Positions 38,507 to 47,885 are shown, counted from the first letter of the stretch. The stretch: 64,000 nt of DNA from Microvirga sp. VF16 (GCF_016864375.1 NZ_CP069354.1:3135501-3199500), one strand, 5' to 3'. Notes: generated from the sequence alone by a model not told the origin. Translations and numbers: made by a program.

Positions 38507-40124
38507 GTTCCCCGCTCTGCTCGAGGAGCGAATGCCCGGTGGAGGCGATATGCGCCTCGATTCGTTTGAGATCTCGCACGATGTCGAGCTGAATCGCGCT
38601 CGTATCGCCCACCGTCCTGCCGGACCGAAGCTGTTCGAGATGCTTCTGTGCGACCGCCCGCTCAAGATCCCGGAATCGTTCCTTCTCGGCAACGAGCCTG
38701 CGCGCGGAACCGTGGTCTTGGAACATCAGTACGGAAGCTGCCAGCTGTAGATGCTCCAGGAGCTTCGCATGCATGCTGGTGATATCGTCCAAGCTGTCCT
38801 TCGGCAGGCGCAGATGATTCTTGATGCGCTTGGCTGCCAATTCCATCAGGTTCTTGTCGATGATATCGCCCACATGTTCCAGGTTGATGGCGAAGGCGAG
38901 AATGTCGGACAGACGCTTCGCCTCCGCCTCGCTCAAGGCCTCGTGGTTGATCGAGCTCAGATAGCGGCGAATCGCGCTGAAGAGCCGGTCGAGCACGTCG
39001 TCCGTGCGACTCACCTGATCGACCCGGCTGATATCGTCCTCGCGAAAGAGATCCTGAGAACTCCGCAGCATGGTTTCCACCGTGTCGACCATGCGCAGTA
39101 CCTCACGGGCCGCGTTGGAGAGGGCGACGGACGGCATATCGAGTGCGTCCTTGTCGAGATATTGCGGCGTGCCCGGATCGGAGGCACGGAGCTTCTCCGG
39201 GAAAATCTTAAGCAATAGCTGTGCGATCCAGGGCAGAGGCAGGATGAAGATCGCAGCGACGACGATATTGAACAGCGTGTGGAAATTCGCCGCGAGACGC
39301 GCCGGGTGCGGATCGAAGACAGACATCGCCGACAGAATCGGATCGATCAACGGGAATGTCACGAGGCAGCCGATCACCCTCATAGCGAAATTGCCGAACG
39401 GCACACGCAATTTGACCGGATCGCCTCCGGTGCCCTCAAGCAAAGGATTGAGAGAGCTGCCGAGATTGGCGCCCAGCACCATCACCAGGGCCGAATGAGC
39501 ATCGATAACGCCGGCGCCCGCGAGTGACATGATGAACAGCAACGCAGCGACGCTGGAATGGGCAAGCCACGCAAAGATTGCGGACAGTAGCACCAGGATC
39601 AATGGATCCGAAGCGACAACCGTAAGGACCTCTTTGAGGATAACGGAGGACTCAATGTGCCGTATCGTATCGGTAAGGAGATGCAGCGATAGCAGCATCA
39701 ACCCGAGGCCAATAGCAACCCGCCCCAAATCTTTAGTCCGACTCGTCCTCCCTCGCCGGTAGGCCACGAAGCCGCCGAAGATCAGAACTGGGAAAATCAG
39801 GGACACATCGAACGAGAGTACCTGCACGATGAGTGTCGTGCCCACATTCGCCCCAAGCATCACCGCCAGGGCCGGCACGATGTCGACCGCCCCGCCCGCC
39901 GTGAAGGAGGCCACCATCAAGGCCGTCGCCGTACTGCTTTGCAGAACCGTCGTCACGCCGACACCGGCGAGAAAGGCTTGCAGGCGCGTCCTCAGTGCCA
40001 TCCCGAGGATCCAGCGCAGATCGCTGCCGAAGGCGCGCTGAACCCCGCTATTGACCATGTTGATGCCCCATAGAAGCAGGGCAATCTCACCGAAAAGGTG
40101 GATCAAGACGGAGGTTGCGGACAT
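38481..40124 (-). CDS. Na/Pi cotransporter family protein with PhoU-like tail
   Basis: The 547-residue protein has two inverted Na/Pi repeats, marked by VTTVLQSSTATALMVASF (QSST, residues about 62-66) and AWLAHSSVAALLFIMSL, and around nine membrane spans in the first 320 residues. Residues about 345-530 form a helical cytoplasmic PhoU-like domain (LEHVGDIIDKNLMELAAKR). Family members carry phosphate with sodium. The neighbouring DUF1127 peptide overlaps its 3' end. No Pho box is evident. Confidence 0.93.
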   Translation of the reverse strand: MSATSVLIHLFGEIALLLWGINMVNSGVQRAFGSDLRWILGMALRTRLQAFLAGVGVTTVLQSSTATALMVASFTAGGAVDIVPALAVMLGANVGTTLIVQVLSFDVSLIFPVLIFGGFVAYRRGRTSRTKDLGRVAIGLGLMLLSLHLLTDTIRHIESSVILKEVLTVVASDPLILVLLSAIFAWLAHSSVAALLFIMSLAGAGVIDAHSALVMVLGANLGSSLNPLLEGTGGDPVKLRVPFGNFAMRVIGCLVTFPLIDPILSAMSVFDPHPARLAANFHTLFNIVVAAIFILPLPWIAQLLLKIFPEKLRASDPGTPQYLDKDALDMPSVALSNAAREVLRMVDTVETMLRSSQDLFREDDISRVDQVSRTDDVLDRLFSAIRRYLSSINHEALSEAEAKRLSDILAFAINLEHVGDIIDKNLMELAAKRIKNHLRLPKDSLDDITSMHAKLLEHLQLAASVLMFQDHGSARRLVAEKERFRDLERAVAQKHLEQLRSGRTVGDTSAIQLDIVRDLKRIEAHIASTGHSLLEQSGELKPSRLTS

Positions 40125-40460
40125 TCAATCCTCTGGATTCGACAGATAAGGCACAATCTCCCTGCTTACCGGCCATTTGGCGCGACGGCAATAAGGTTGC
40201 CGGCTAATAATGATCATGTACCGGATTAATCTTCGGAAAATCGCCCCGGACGCCACGGATGGACGATGTCCTTGTCGGGAAGGCTGAGTCTTGGAGCCGT
40301 CTACGCCCCGGCGTTCCGCCAGGAAGACCGGCTTAATCCTTAGGGTTCCAGGATAAACGCAAAAATCGCAAAGCCTTAGCCAGCACCAATTTGGCTACTC
40401 CTTACGCATGCCGTCATCTCCTTAAGGTCGTCTGCTCTTTTCTGCGTATAATCGGTACGC
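40125..40460. other. Intergenic region upstream of the HhH-like gene
   Basis: No gene is seen in these 336 bases. It should hold the promoter of the leftward Na/Pi gene and, at its right end, a TATAAT next to the start of the following gene. An AT-rich patch at 40195-40240 may be the divergent promoter. No repeat stands out. Confidence 0.5.
40447..40452 (+). promoter_or_regulatory. Perfect -10 box TATAAT next to a start codon
   Basis: TATAAT lies 8 nt before ATG 40461, so transcription would begin at about 40459-40461. The best -35 candidates (TTAAGG near 40422) have a 19-nt spacing. If used, it would give a leaderless or nearly leaderless mRNA. Confidence 0.45.
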
Positions 40461-40895
40461 ATGGAGTGTCCTAAAAAGCTAAGTTCTAAGGCGGTTCGGG
40501 CGTTGATTGACGGTATCTCACTGTTAGGTGTGCGAGGGCGTGAGATGGGTTTGGACGATCCATTTCCAATCGAGAAATGCTCCGGACGCGTCCGGGGAGC
40601 GATCCTGGCGGAATTTCAAGGACGGTGCCCCACCATCCGCGAAGTTGCCAGCATCTCAGATGCCCAATGGCTAACCGTCCCCAATATCGGCCCAACAACA
40701 TTGGAGGAGTTGCGCAGCATGACGCACACCGCCCCCAATGGTGAGTCCCGACCCAATCCGACGGGGATGCCAGACGGTGAATTGTTGTCTCGACTGAACC
40801 GCCTCCAGCGCGAACTCAACGTTATTATCGGAGAGATCAAGGCGCGCTTAAGCGCGGGACTGTCCAAGAAGAATCATCAAAACAGGACTGACTGA
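40461..40895 (+). CDS. Hypothetical protein with helix-hairpin-helix / alpha-CTD-like region
   Basis: The 144-residue product is not recognised as a named family. Its middle (about 57-88, PTIREVASISDAQWLTVPNIG then PTTLEELRSM) resembles the helix-hairpin-helix of the RNA polymerase alpha C-terminal domain, where a 'NLG-K-S-LEEI' pattern binds DNA. A charged C-terminal helix (110-133) follows. No Shine-Dalgarno precedes ATG 40461; an inner ATG at 40545 has a GAGGG 7-8 nt upstream and would give 116 residues. A DNA-binding role is an inference. Confidence 0.6.
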   Translation: MECPKKLSSKAVRALIDGISLLGVRGREMGLDDPFPIEKCSGRVRGAILAEFQGRCPTIREVASISDAQWLTVPNIGPTTLEELRSMTHTAPNGESRPNPTGMPDGELLSRLNRLQRELNVIIGEIKARLSAGLSKKNHQNRTD

Positions 40896-41074
40896 GCCTT
40901 TCGAAACTAAGTAACATACTGAACGCCAAAGCCAGCGGACAATTCGGTTCTCTTTTTGACTGTTGTTGACTTTAGGGCAGAGTCAGAGTTGATAGGTAGA
41001 TTATCTTCTAGAGTAGCTCGTCCTGGCTCATATTGCGCTGACACCGGCTCGCTCTTGATTTGAGGGGCTGAGAC

Positions 41075-43525
41075 ATGTCGAGCGTTGTGCGTTCCATCGA
41101 TTTCATTATCGATCAGAATGAGCGCATCGGGAACAGCGGAACCGTCTACGAGATCGGGAGCCCGGCGATCAAGTTTCTCATCGAGCAACTCGATGATGGA
41201 ACGTTGAGAGTGACTGCCGCTGTCTTTGATAACGACGGCGACAGCGACGTGGATACTGCTGACATCAGGGGTATCTTCTTTCACATCGCAGGCATCGACA
41301 ATAATTCTGCCGACGAAACCTGGCTGAAGGGCCTGTCGATCACAGGCTTGGGCAGCAACGCGCCTCTCATTCAGGGGATCGCACTCGACGCCGAGGGCGT
41401 CAAGGATGTTCCGGAGGGCAGCAACAGCGACAATATGAACGGGCGTCCGCTCACGCCGTACGATGTCGGCGTTGGCATCGGAACGTCCGGCATCGGGCAT
41501 GACGATGTTAAGTCGGTAACCTTCCTCCTCAATCATGCCACCGACGATCTGACGCTTGAGCACCTTGCCCAACAAGGCTTCGGCGCTCGCCTCACGAGCG
41601 TGGGCGTGGCAGGGTCCAACCGCGGCGACAGCCTCAAGCTCTGGGGATTGGCCGCCGCGGCACCGTCCGTCACACCGCCAGCCCCAACCGGCTCTCTCGG
41701 CGGTCGGGTCTGGCTGGATCTCGACAAGGACGGCGTGCAGGACGACGACGGTCAGGAAATCGGCCTTGAAGGCATCGAGGTCACGCTGATCGATGCGAAC
41801 GGCACCATCCTCAAGACCACGACGGGTGACGCAGGCGACTACCTGTTCGACAACTTGTCCTATGGGTCCCATGAGGTCCAATTCGACAGCAGCACGTACA
41901 AGTTTACCGCGAAGGACATCGGCTCTGACGACAAGGACAGCGATGCCGATGCAATAACCGGGCGCACGGCTGCCTACAAAATCGACGATACCAACAAAGA
42001 CGTCAGAGCTGTCGACGCCGGGCTGTATAAGGTTGAGACCACGCCGCCGGTGATCATCACTCCTCCCGTCGCAGGAAATGACGACCTGATCGAAGCCGGC
42101 GACGACAACGACTTCATCCATGGCGGCAGCGGTAACGATGAAATGCAGGGTGAAGGCGGCGACGACACGATCTATGGCGGGACCGATCGCGGTGAGATCG
42201 CCTGGAATCCCGGCAATGGAAAACTGAACAAGGTTCTCATCGGCGACAATCTCTATGGCAATGACGGCCGCGATACCTATCGCTATGCCAAGGGCGATGG
42301 CGTCGACCTGATCTGGGACTTCAGGCCGGGCGACGATGTCATCGAGCTGACCGGCTACTCCCTGGCGGATATCAAGGCGACCTGGGTCGGCAAGATCGCC
42401 AATTGGATCGACACCCCCAAGCACAACAAGCTCGCGCTGACCTTCAGCGATGGCGGCGCCATCCTCTTCAACGACTATTCGGGATTGGACACCAGCACGG
42501 CCGCTGCCATCAAGCTGTCTGATGGAACGGTCCTCAGCTTCTCTCAGCTTCTGGGCATGGCCGGCAAGAAACCGGCAGGTTCCCAGTCCAACGACGACCG
42601 GCAGGTCGCTCTTCGCAGCTACGAGTGGCGAGAACTGGGCAAAGACCTGAGCCGCTATGGAGGCAACGACAAGGATAAGTTGATCGGCGCCTCAGGCGAT
42701 GACAACCTCTACGGCAATGAGGGCGTCAACGGCCTCAACGGCAAGGACGGCAACGATCAATTGTTCGGCGGCAACACCCGCGATGCCATGCTCGGCGGAA
42801 CAGGCGACGATATCAGCTATGGCAATGGCGGCGACGATCTCATCGTCGGTGGAAGCGGATCCGACAGGCTGTATGGCACAGGCGGTGTCGATTACATCTT
42901 CGGCGACGACATCCCTGAGGGGATCACGCTACCTCAGGCCTTTGCCGGAGATCTTCGGTGGCTCCTGGACGAGACGACGCTGGTGACGTCCAGCAGCCTG
43001 ACCCTTGCCGGGGATGTCAGAAACGTGGCGGCTTCGGGCGATACGGCCATCGATATCACTGGCAACAATTTGAACAATGTGATCGCTGGCAATGCCGGCA
43101 AGAACACGATCAAGGCCGGCCAGGGCGATGACATGGTCTCCGGCGGCTTCGGCAACGACATTCTCTCCGGCGGATCCGGCAAGGACAAATTCGTGTTCGA
43201 CACGAAGCTGGGAACGGCTGCGACGGACCGGAAGGTAAACTTCGACAGCGTCAGCGACTTCAGCGTGAGGGACGACAGCTTCTATCTCGATAACGCTATC
43301 TTCAAGAATCTCGGCAAAGGAACGGCATCGAAGCCGGTCAAGATGAAGAAGGACTTCTTCACAATCGGCACTTCGGCCAAGGACAAGAACGACCACCTGA
43401 TCTACAACAAGAAGGCGGGTGTCCTGTCCTATGATGCGGATGGCTCGGGCGCCAAGAAGGCAGTGGAGTTCGCCAAGATCAAGGCAGGTCTTGAGCTGAA
43501 ATACAGCCACTTCTACATCATCTAG
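41075..43525 (+). CDS. Large RTX protein with SdrD B-like domain
   Basis: The 816-residue protein has an N-terminal domain of about 195 residues of unknown type, an SdrD B-like domain (about 206-317, GGRVWLDLDKDGVQDDDG with Ca-binding Asp), then RTX repeats near 340-376, 529-612 and 661-710, and a C-terminal module (711-816) resembling those of the RTX proteins at 10980 and 16581. No signal peptide and no Cys are present. It is a likely type I secretion substrate whose repeats fold on calcium outside the cell. Between the repeat blocks is a non-repeat part (about 377-528) with hydrophilic strands. No transport genes adjoin it. Confidence 0.82.
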   Translation: MSSVVRSIDFIIDQNERIGNSGTVYEIGSPAIKFLIEQLDDGTLRVTAAVFDNDGDSDVDTADIRGIFFHIAGIDNNSADETWLKGLSITGLGSNAPLIQGIALDAEGVKDVPEGSNSDNMNGRPLTPYDVGVGIGTSGIGHDDVKSVTFLLNHATDDLTLEHLAQQGFGARLTSVGVAGSNRGDSLKLWGLAAAAPSVTPPAPTGSLGGRVWLDLDKDGVQDDDGQEIGLEGIEVTLIDANGTILKTTTGDAGDYLFDNLSYGSHEVQFDSSTYKFTAKDIGSDDKDSDADAITGRTAAYKIDDTNKDVRAVDAGLYKVETTPPVIITPPVAGNDDLIEAGDDNDFIHGGSGNDEMQGEGGDDTIYGGTDRGEIAWNPGNGKLNKVLIGDNLYGNDGRDTYRYAKGDGVDLIWDFRPGDDVIELTGYSLADIKATWVGKIANWIDTPKHNKLALTFSDGGAILFNDYSGLDTSTAAAIKLSDGTVLSFSQLLGMAGKKPAGSQSNDDRQVALRSYEWRELGKDLSRYGGNDKDKLIGASGDDNLYGNEGVNGLNGKDGNDQLFGGNTRDAMLGGTGDDISYGNGGDDLIVGGSGSDRLYGTGGVDYIFGDDIPEGITLPQAFAGDLRWLLDETTLVTSSSLTLAGDVRNVAASGDTAIDITGNNLNNVIAGNAGKNTIKAGQGDDMVSGGFGNDILSGGSGKDKFVFDTKLGTAATDRKVNFDSVSDFSVRDDSFYLDNAIFKNLGKGTASKPVKMKKDFFTIGTSAKDKNDHLIYNKKAGVLSYDADGSGAKKAVEFAKIKAGLELKYSHFYII

Positions 43526-43680
43526 TGGCGCCGTTAGGTTAGCGCATCGTGCGGAACCGAAGGGCCACACCAGTGAAAAGCGGACCCGGTTTTTCGCTCT
43601 GAACGATACTCTAACCACTCACCGTGTAACTATGGCCTATGCGGCGCTCGAAGACCGCAATACCCTGTGAGAGGTCGATC

Positions 43681-43762
43681 AGAGCTGTTTCCACTTACGT
43701 GGAATCAGCTCTTTGCTTTGCCGCATTTTTCGGCGAACCGAATCCGGTTCGCCGAAAAATGC
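43681..43762. repeat. Compound palindromic repeat
   Basis: Two inverted repeats lie side by side. 43681-43712 pairs AGAGCTG with CAGCTCT around TTTCCAC / GTGGAAT, with one mismatch. 43723-43762 has a perfect 18-bp stem (GCATTTTTCGGCGAACCG and its complement) around a 4-nt AATC loop. Their length, symmetry and intergenic position suggest an interspersed mobile-like repeat. It lies 14 nt past the purT stop and could form a hairpin in the transcript. Confidence 0.75.
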
Positions 43763-43775
43763 TCTAAGCGTCCGC

Positions 43776-44963
43776 TCAGGTCTCGTATTTGATCTGCACT
43801 TTCGCCGCTGCCTGCCGCGCCCGCTCGCGCGCTTGCTCCACCGTCCCCCCGGAGGCCAATGCGACACCCATGCGGCGGTGCCTACGAGTCGTGGGCTTCC
43901 CGAAGATGCGCACCTCCACGTCCGCATCCGCCGAGCCCAAGGCAAGGGCTTCCGCCAATCCTTCAATAGTGAATCGTTCGGCCTCGCGATCGGCCAGGAT
44001 CACGGCCGAGGCGGTGGGGCCGTGCAACCGGACTGGCGGGATCGGCAGGCCCAGCACGGCGCGAGCATGAAGGTCGAACTCTGACAGGTTTTGGGAAAGT
44101 AGCGTCACGAGCCCCGTGTCATGTGGGCGTGGCGACAATTCCGAGAAGATCACCTCGTCACAGGTGATGAAGAACTCGACCCCAAAGATCCCGTAACCAC
44201 CGAGATTGTCGACGACTTTCCGGGCCATGTCCTTGGCGTCGTTGAACAGTTTCTCGGTCATAGGAGTCGGTTGCCAGGATTCCTGATAATCGCCTCGCTC
44301 CTGCCGGTGACCGATAGGTTCGCAGAAGGAGACGCCCTCGCGGGAACGGATCGTGAGCAGCGTGATCTCGTATTCGAAGGCGATGAACTCCTCCACGATC
44401 ACCTTCTTCCGGTCCCCGCGCATGTTCGCCACGGCGTCGTTCCAGGCCTGTTCCAGCTGATCGGCCGTGCGCACCGTGCTCTGCCCCTTGCCGGATGAGG
44501 ACATGACGGGCTTGATCACGCAGGGCAGGCCGGTGTGCTCGGCTCCCGCCCTCACCTCCTCCAGGCTCTCCGCATAGCGATACTTGGACGTACGCAGACC
44601 GAGTTCGGTTGCTGCGAGATCGCGGATGCGATCCCGGTTCATGGTCAGCGACGCGGCCCGGGCGGAGGGAACCACCGTGAAGCCCTTGTCCTCGAAATCC
44701 TGCAGGACCTCCGTTCGGATCGCCTCGATCTCCGGTACGATGAAGTCCGGCTGGTGTTTCTCGATGGCGTTCCGGAGGGCCTCCGCATCGAGCATGGAGA
44801 AGACCTCGGACTCGTCCGCTACCTGCATGGCGGGAGCGTTCGGATAGCTGTCGCAGGCCACCACGTAGCAGCCATATCGCTTGGTCGAGATGACGAACTC
44901 CTTGCCGAGCTCGCCCGATCCGAGAAGGAGAATCTTGGCTGTGAACACGGGAATGCCTTTCAT
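43776..44963 (-). CDS. purT: Formate-dependent phosphoribosylglycinamide formyltransferase
   Basis: PurT makes formyl-GAR from formate, ATP and GAR without folate, an alternative third step of purine synthesis. The 395-residue ATP-grasp protein has LLGSGELGKEFVISTKR at the N-terminus, the ATP-binding region VIKPVMSSSGKGQS, VEEFIAFEYEITLLTIR, and FSELSPRPHDTGLVTLLSQNLSEF. Length and motifs are those of the family. It stands alone, far from purF in the window. Confidence 0.97.
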   Translation of the reverse strand: MKGIPVFTAKILLLGSGELGKEFVISTKRYGCYVVACDSYPNAPAMQVADESEVFSMLDAEALRNAIEKHQPDFIVPEIEAIRTEVLQDFEDKGFTVVPSARAASLTMNRDRIRDLAATELGLRTSKYRYAESLEEVRAGAEHTGLPCVIKPVMSSSGKGQSTVRTADQLEQAWNDAVANMRGDRKKVIVEEFIAFEYEITLLTIRSREGVSFCEPIGHRQERGDYQESWQPTPMTEKLFNDAKDMARKVVDNLGGYGIFGVEFFITCDEVIFSELSPRPHDTGLVTLLSQNLSEFDLHARAVLGLPIPPVRLHGPTASAVILADREAERFTIEGLAEALALGSADADVEVRIFGKPTTRRHRRMGVALASGGTVEQARERARQAAAKVQIKYET

Positions 44964-45337
44964 TCAGGGCCGGGCGGCTGCGTCGGGACGACATTGCGCA
45001 AAAACTCAATTCTTTCAACCACAGGGAAGGGCATCGCTTTCAAATGCTCAATGGCCGGCGGAAGCAGCAGGGTCGAGTCCCGGTTCGTTCATACAGGCAA
45101 GATCGGCCTTATTCACATAGGACAAGGACCCACATGCCTTTTGTCCGCGGGCGCGGCAAAAACGCTCTGCCTTGGCATTTTTAGCGGCTTGCCGTGGATC
45201 AAAGTTTCTCCGGGCCGCGTTCAACAGCAGCGACAGGGCTTCGGCCTCGCTTGCGCTGAGCGCAGCCCTGCCGTCTCAATCGCGCACTACGCAATCGGAA
45301 GTTCAATGGGTTAAGGGGTCTGCGCAGGAGAAGCCCA
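44964..45337. other. Divergent intergenic region purT / small gene
   Basis: These 374 bases contain no gene I can support. It should hold promoters for purT and for the gene at 45338. Open frames across it are short and without family character. I checked a tRNA T-arm-like sequence near 45060 and rejected it. Confidence 0.5.
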
Positions 45338-45643
45338 ATGCTAGCAAAGAAGAAATCCTCCGAGAGCCGAAACCGGCGCGTGACGCGCGTCGAACCTCCT
45401 GTCCTTGAGGAGGCGGTTGTCGCCGCTCAGGGGCTGACGGATGATATCGAAAGCCAAGTCGAGATCGCCGCACAACTGATGGGGCTTTCGCACGACGAGG
45501 TGCGGCCCGTCGTCCTGCGATCGGCATCCCAGATCCGCCGTCCCGAGCGTCTGCCCGAGCGTTTCCCCATGCACGAGCGGAGCGAAGGGCCTAAGGTCGT
45601 AGTGGTTGAGCGCAGGCGCCCTCGCCTCGTCATGCCGAGATAA
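45338..45643 (+). CDS. Small basic protein of unknown function
   Basis: The 101-residue product is Arg/Glu/Val-rich, with no membrane span or signal peptide. Its N-terminus is strongly basic (MLAKKKSSESRNRR), a helix with LTDDIESQVEIAAQLMGLS follows, and the end is KVVVVERRRPRLVMPR. A good GGAGAA site lies 7 nt before the ATG, supporting translation. It could bind nucleic acid, but I do not recognise the family. Position between purT and the DMT transporter is not informative. Confidence 0.6.
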   Translation: MLAKKKSSESRNRRVTRVEPPVLEEAVVAAQGLTDDIESQVEIAAQLMGLSHDEVRPVVLRSASQIRRPERLPERFPMHERSEGPKVVVVERRRPRLVMPR

Positions 45644-45735
45644 TTCCCTTATCCTCCCATCCCGTCCGGGCGCGCCGGTCGTAACCGCTACTCCTTCCGC
45701 CTCCTGCCGTCGCCCTCCCACGGGATTGTCCGAAC

Positions 45736-46656
45736 ATGGTCAAAGGTATCATCCTTGCCTTCCTCGCCTTTGCCGTTTTCGCCTGGGGCGATGCGGTGGT
45801 GAAGGAGATCGGGCATGGCCTTGACCCGTTCGAGGTGACCTTCTTCGGATATCTCATCCCCTTTCTCCTGTCGCCCGTGTTCATGAAGCCCGGCGATAGG
45901 ATCGTGGACCTCGTGCGGTGGAACAGACCCTGGCTCATGGGCCTACGGGTCTTCCTGATCGCCATCACGACGCCGCTCAGCGTCATGGCCTTCCGCAGCC
46001 TACCCTTCGCAGAGGCCTTCGCCCTTCTGTTCCTCATGCCCAGCCTCGTCACGATACTCTCGATCTTCGTGCTGAAGGAGCATGTCAGATGGCGCCGTGG
46101 ACTGGCCGTCTGTGCGGCCTTCATTGGCGTGCTGATCATCGTGCGCCCGGGTTTCAAGGAATTCCTCCCCGGTCATCTGGCCGCCCTCGCCACCGCCCTG
46201 TGCGCGGCCGGCGGCGTCATCACGGGCCGGATGATCGGCCACACGGAGAAGCGGTTCACCCTGATCGGTACCGTCTTTCTCGCGACCACCGTTCTGGCCG
46301 GAATCCTGATGATTCCGGGCTTCGCCTGGCCGACGATGCATCAATGGGTGCTGCTGCTCGCCTTCGCCGCCACCGCCTTCGTGGCTCAGGCTCTGTTCAT
46401 CATCGCAACCATGTACGCGCCGGCTGACCGGCTCGGGGCCGCGCAGTACAGCCAGATCCTCTGGGCACTGGCGATCGGGGCGCTGTTCTTCAACGAATGG
46501 CCTGACGCGCTGGCGCTGGTCGGCATCTTCATTGTCGTTGCGGCGGGGCTGTTCATTTTCGCACGGGAACAGACTCTTAAGCGCGGCCAGCCCCAGGCAA
46601 CGCCCTCGGCCGAGCTTGCCCGGCCCGGAGCGATGGCCAAACCGACACCGCACTGA
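45736..46656 (+). CDS. DMT family transporter (EamA domains)
   Basis: The 306-residue integral membrane protein has about ten spans as two EamA repeats; residues 2-20, 32-50, 67-85 and 92-113 begin the first, and the second contains LAALATALCAAGGVITGRM and QILWALAIGALFFNEWP. Family members export metabolites or amino acids. It lies 128 nt upstream of the type III polyketide synthase gene on the same strand, so it could export that product, but a separate unit is just as possible. Confidence 0.9.
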   Translation: MVKGIILAFLAFAVFAWGDAVVKEIGHGLDPFEVTFFGYLIPFLLSPVFMKPGDRIVDLVRWNRPWLMGLRVFLIAITTPLSVMAFRSLPFAEAFALLFLMPSLVTILSIFVLKEHVRWRRGLAVCAAFIGVLIIVRPGFKEFLPGHLAALATALCAAGGVITGRMIGHTEKRFTLIGTVFLATTVLAGILMIPGFAWPTMHQWVLLLAFAATAFVAQALFIIATMYAPADRLGAAQYSQILWALAIGALFFNEWPDALALVGIFIVVAAGLFIFAREQTLKRGQPQATPSAELARPGAMAKPTPH

Positions 46657-46784
46657 CGGCTCTCCGATCTTACGGGTGCGACTTCTGCGCCGGCCTTTGT
46701 TTCCTCCTGCTATGGGCTGCCCTATTATCTTCGATCTCGAAGGCTCTGAGTGCTTGTACAGGAGTCAGGGCCAAGGTTGGCAGG

Positions 46785-47876
46785 GTGGTTCCCTTGGCAG
46801 GCACATATATCAACCGGATCGGCACAGCCGTTCCACAGCACGATGTCCACCAGACCTTCATCGGCTTCGTCGACCGGTTTCTACCCAACCGGAGGGACAA
46901 GCTGATCTTCCGCCGGATGGTCCAGCGGTCCGGCATCGAGCATCGCTACTCGACCCTCACTCCCAGCGAGAACCTTGAAGCGGCTGCCGATCGGGAAGGC
47001 TTTTTCCAACCGGGGCAGTTTGCCGGGACAGGCCCCCGCATGCAGCGTTTCGAGACCCATGCGGTCGATCTCGCGCAGCAGGCCATCGAGGCTCTCGACC
47101 TGAATGAGGATCTCACGTCCATCACCCACATGGTGGTCGCTTCCTGCACCGGATTTACAGCTCCGGGACTTGACCAGCAGATCCTGGAGCGTTTGGGCCT
47201 CAATCCATCGATCGAGCGCACCATGGTGGGGTTCATGGGCTGCGCCGCCGCCGTCAATGCGCTCAAGGTCGCCCACCACATCGTCCGGTCAGAGCCATCG
47301 GCCAAGGTTCTGGTGGTCAATCTGGAACTCTGCACTCTCCACCTTCAGGAGACCTCCGATCTCGAAGTGATCCTCAGCGCTCTGCTCTTCGGCGACGGAT
47401 GCGCGGCAAGCCTCGTCTCGGCGGAACCGGAAGGGATCGCGCTTAAGGATTTCCGCGTTGCGACCATTCCGGATACGCGCGACCTCATCACATGGCGCAT
47501 CGGCGATGCCGGGTTCGAGATGAGCCTGTCCGGGCAGGTGCCCCAGCAGATCGAGAAGGCCCTTCGCCACGAGGCCACCCGCAACGACGACGGCGGTATC
47601 CTGCGCGGGCAGCAGAAGGACGATTTCGACCTCTGGGCGGTGCATGCTGGTGGGAGAACCATCCTCGATGCGGTCGAACAGGGGCTCGATCTCGGCCCCG
47701 AGGCCTTGCGCTGGTCGCGTGGAGTGCTGCGGGACTTCGGCAACATGTCCTCCGCCACGCTGATGTTCGTCCTCGGGCGGATCATGCAGGACGCCCCGCC
47801 CACACCGAACGGCTTCGGAATGGCATTCGGCCCGGGACTGGTGGCCGAGACTTTCCGCTTCACTCTTGCCGGATAG
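46785..47876 (+). CDS. Type III polyketide synthase
   Basis: Chalcone-synthase-fold enzymes of this family condense malonyl-CoA onto acyl-CoA starters without an acyl carrier protein. The 363-residue product has the catalytic triad: Cys153 in VGFMGCAAAVNALK, His287 in LWAVHAGGRTIL and Asn320 in LRDFGNMSSATLMFVL. The GFMGCAA context is usual for bacterial members. The start is GTG (46785); a TTG 9 nt on is possible. It heads a four-gene set with two methyltransferases and a flavoprotein, which points to a tailored phenolic or pyrone product. Starter chain length cannot be told. Confidence 0.92.
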   Translation: MVPLAGTYINRIGTAVPQHDVHQTFIGFVDRFLPNRRDKLIFRRMVQRSGIEHRYSTLTPSENLEAAADREGFFQPGQFAGTGPRMQRFETHAVDLAQQAIEALDLNEDLTSITHMVVASCTGFTAPGLDQQILERLGLNPSIERTMVGFMGCAAAVNALKVAHHIVRSEPSAKVLVVNLELCTLHLQETSDLEVILSALLFGDGCAASLVSAEPEGIALKDFRVATIPDTRDLITWRIGDAGFEMSLSGQVPQQIEKALRHEATRNDDGGILRGQQKDDFDLWAVHAGGRTILDAVEQGLDLGPEALRWSRGVLRDFGNMSSATLMFVLGRIMQDAPPTPNGFGMAFGPGLVAETFRFTLAG

Positions 47877-47885
47877 AAGAAAATC

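Noticed and set aside
40907-42424. A 505-codon open frame on the minus strand
   Set aside because: It is antisense to the RTX gene. Repetitive RTX DNA often leaves long open complementary frames, and its Val/Asp/Ile-rich translation lacks motifs.
45050-45080. tRNA T-arm-like sequence
   Set aside because: GGGTCGAGTCCC resembles a T arm but lacks the TTC of the loop, and no acceptor or anticodon stem can be paired around it.
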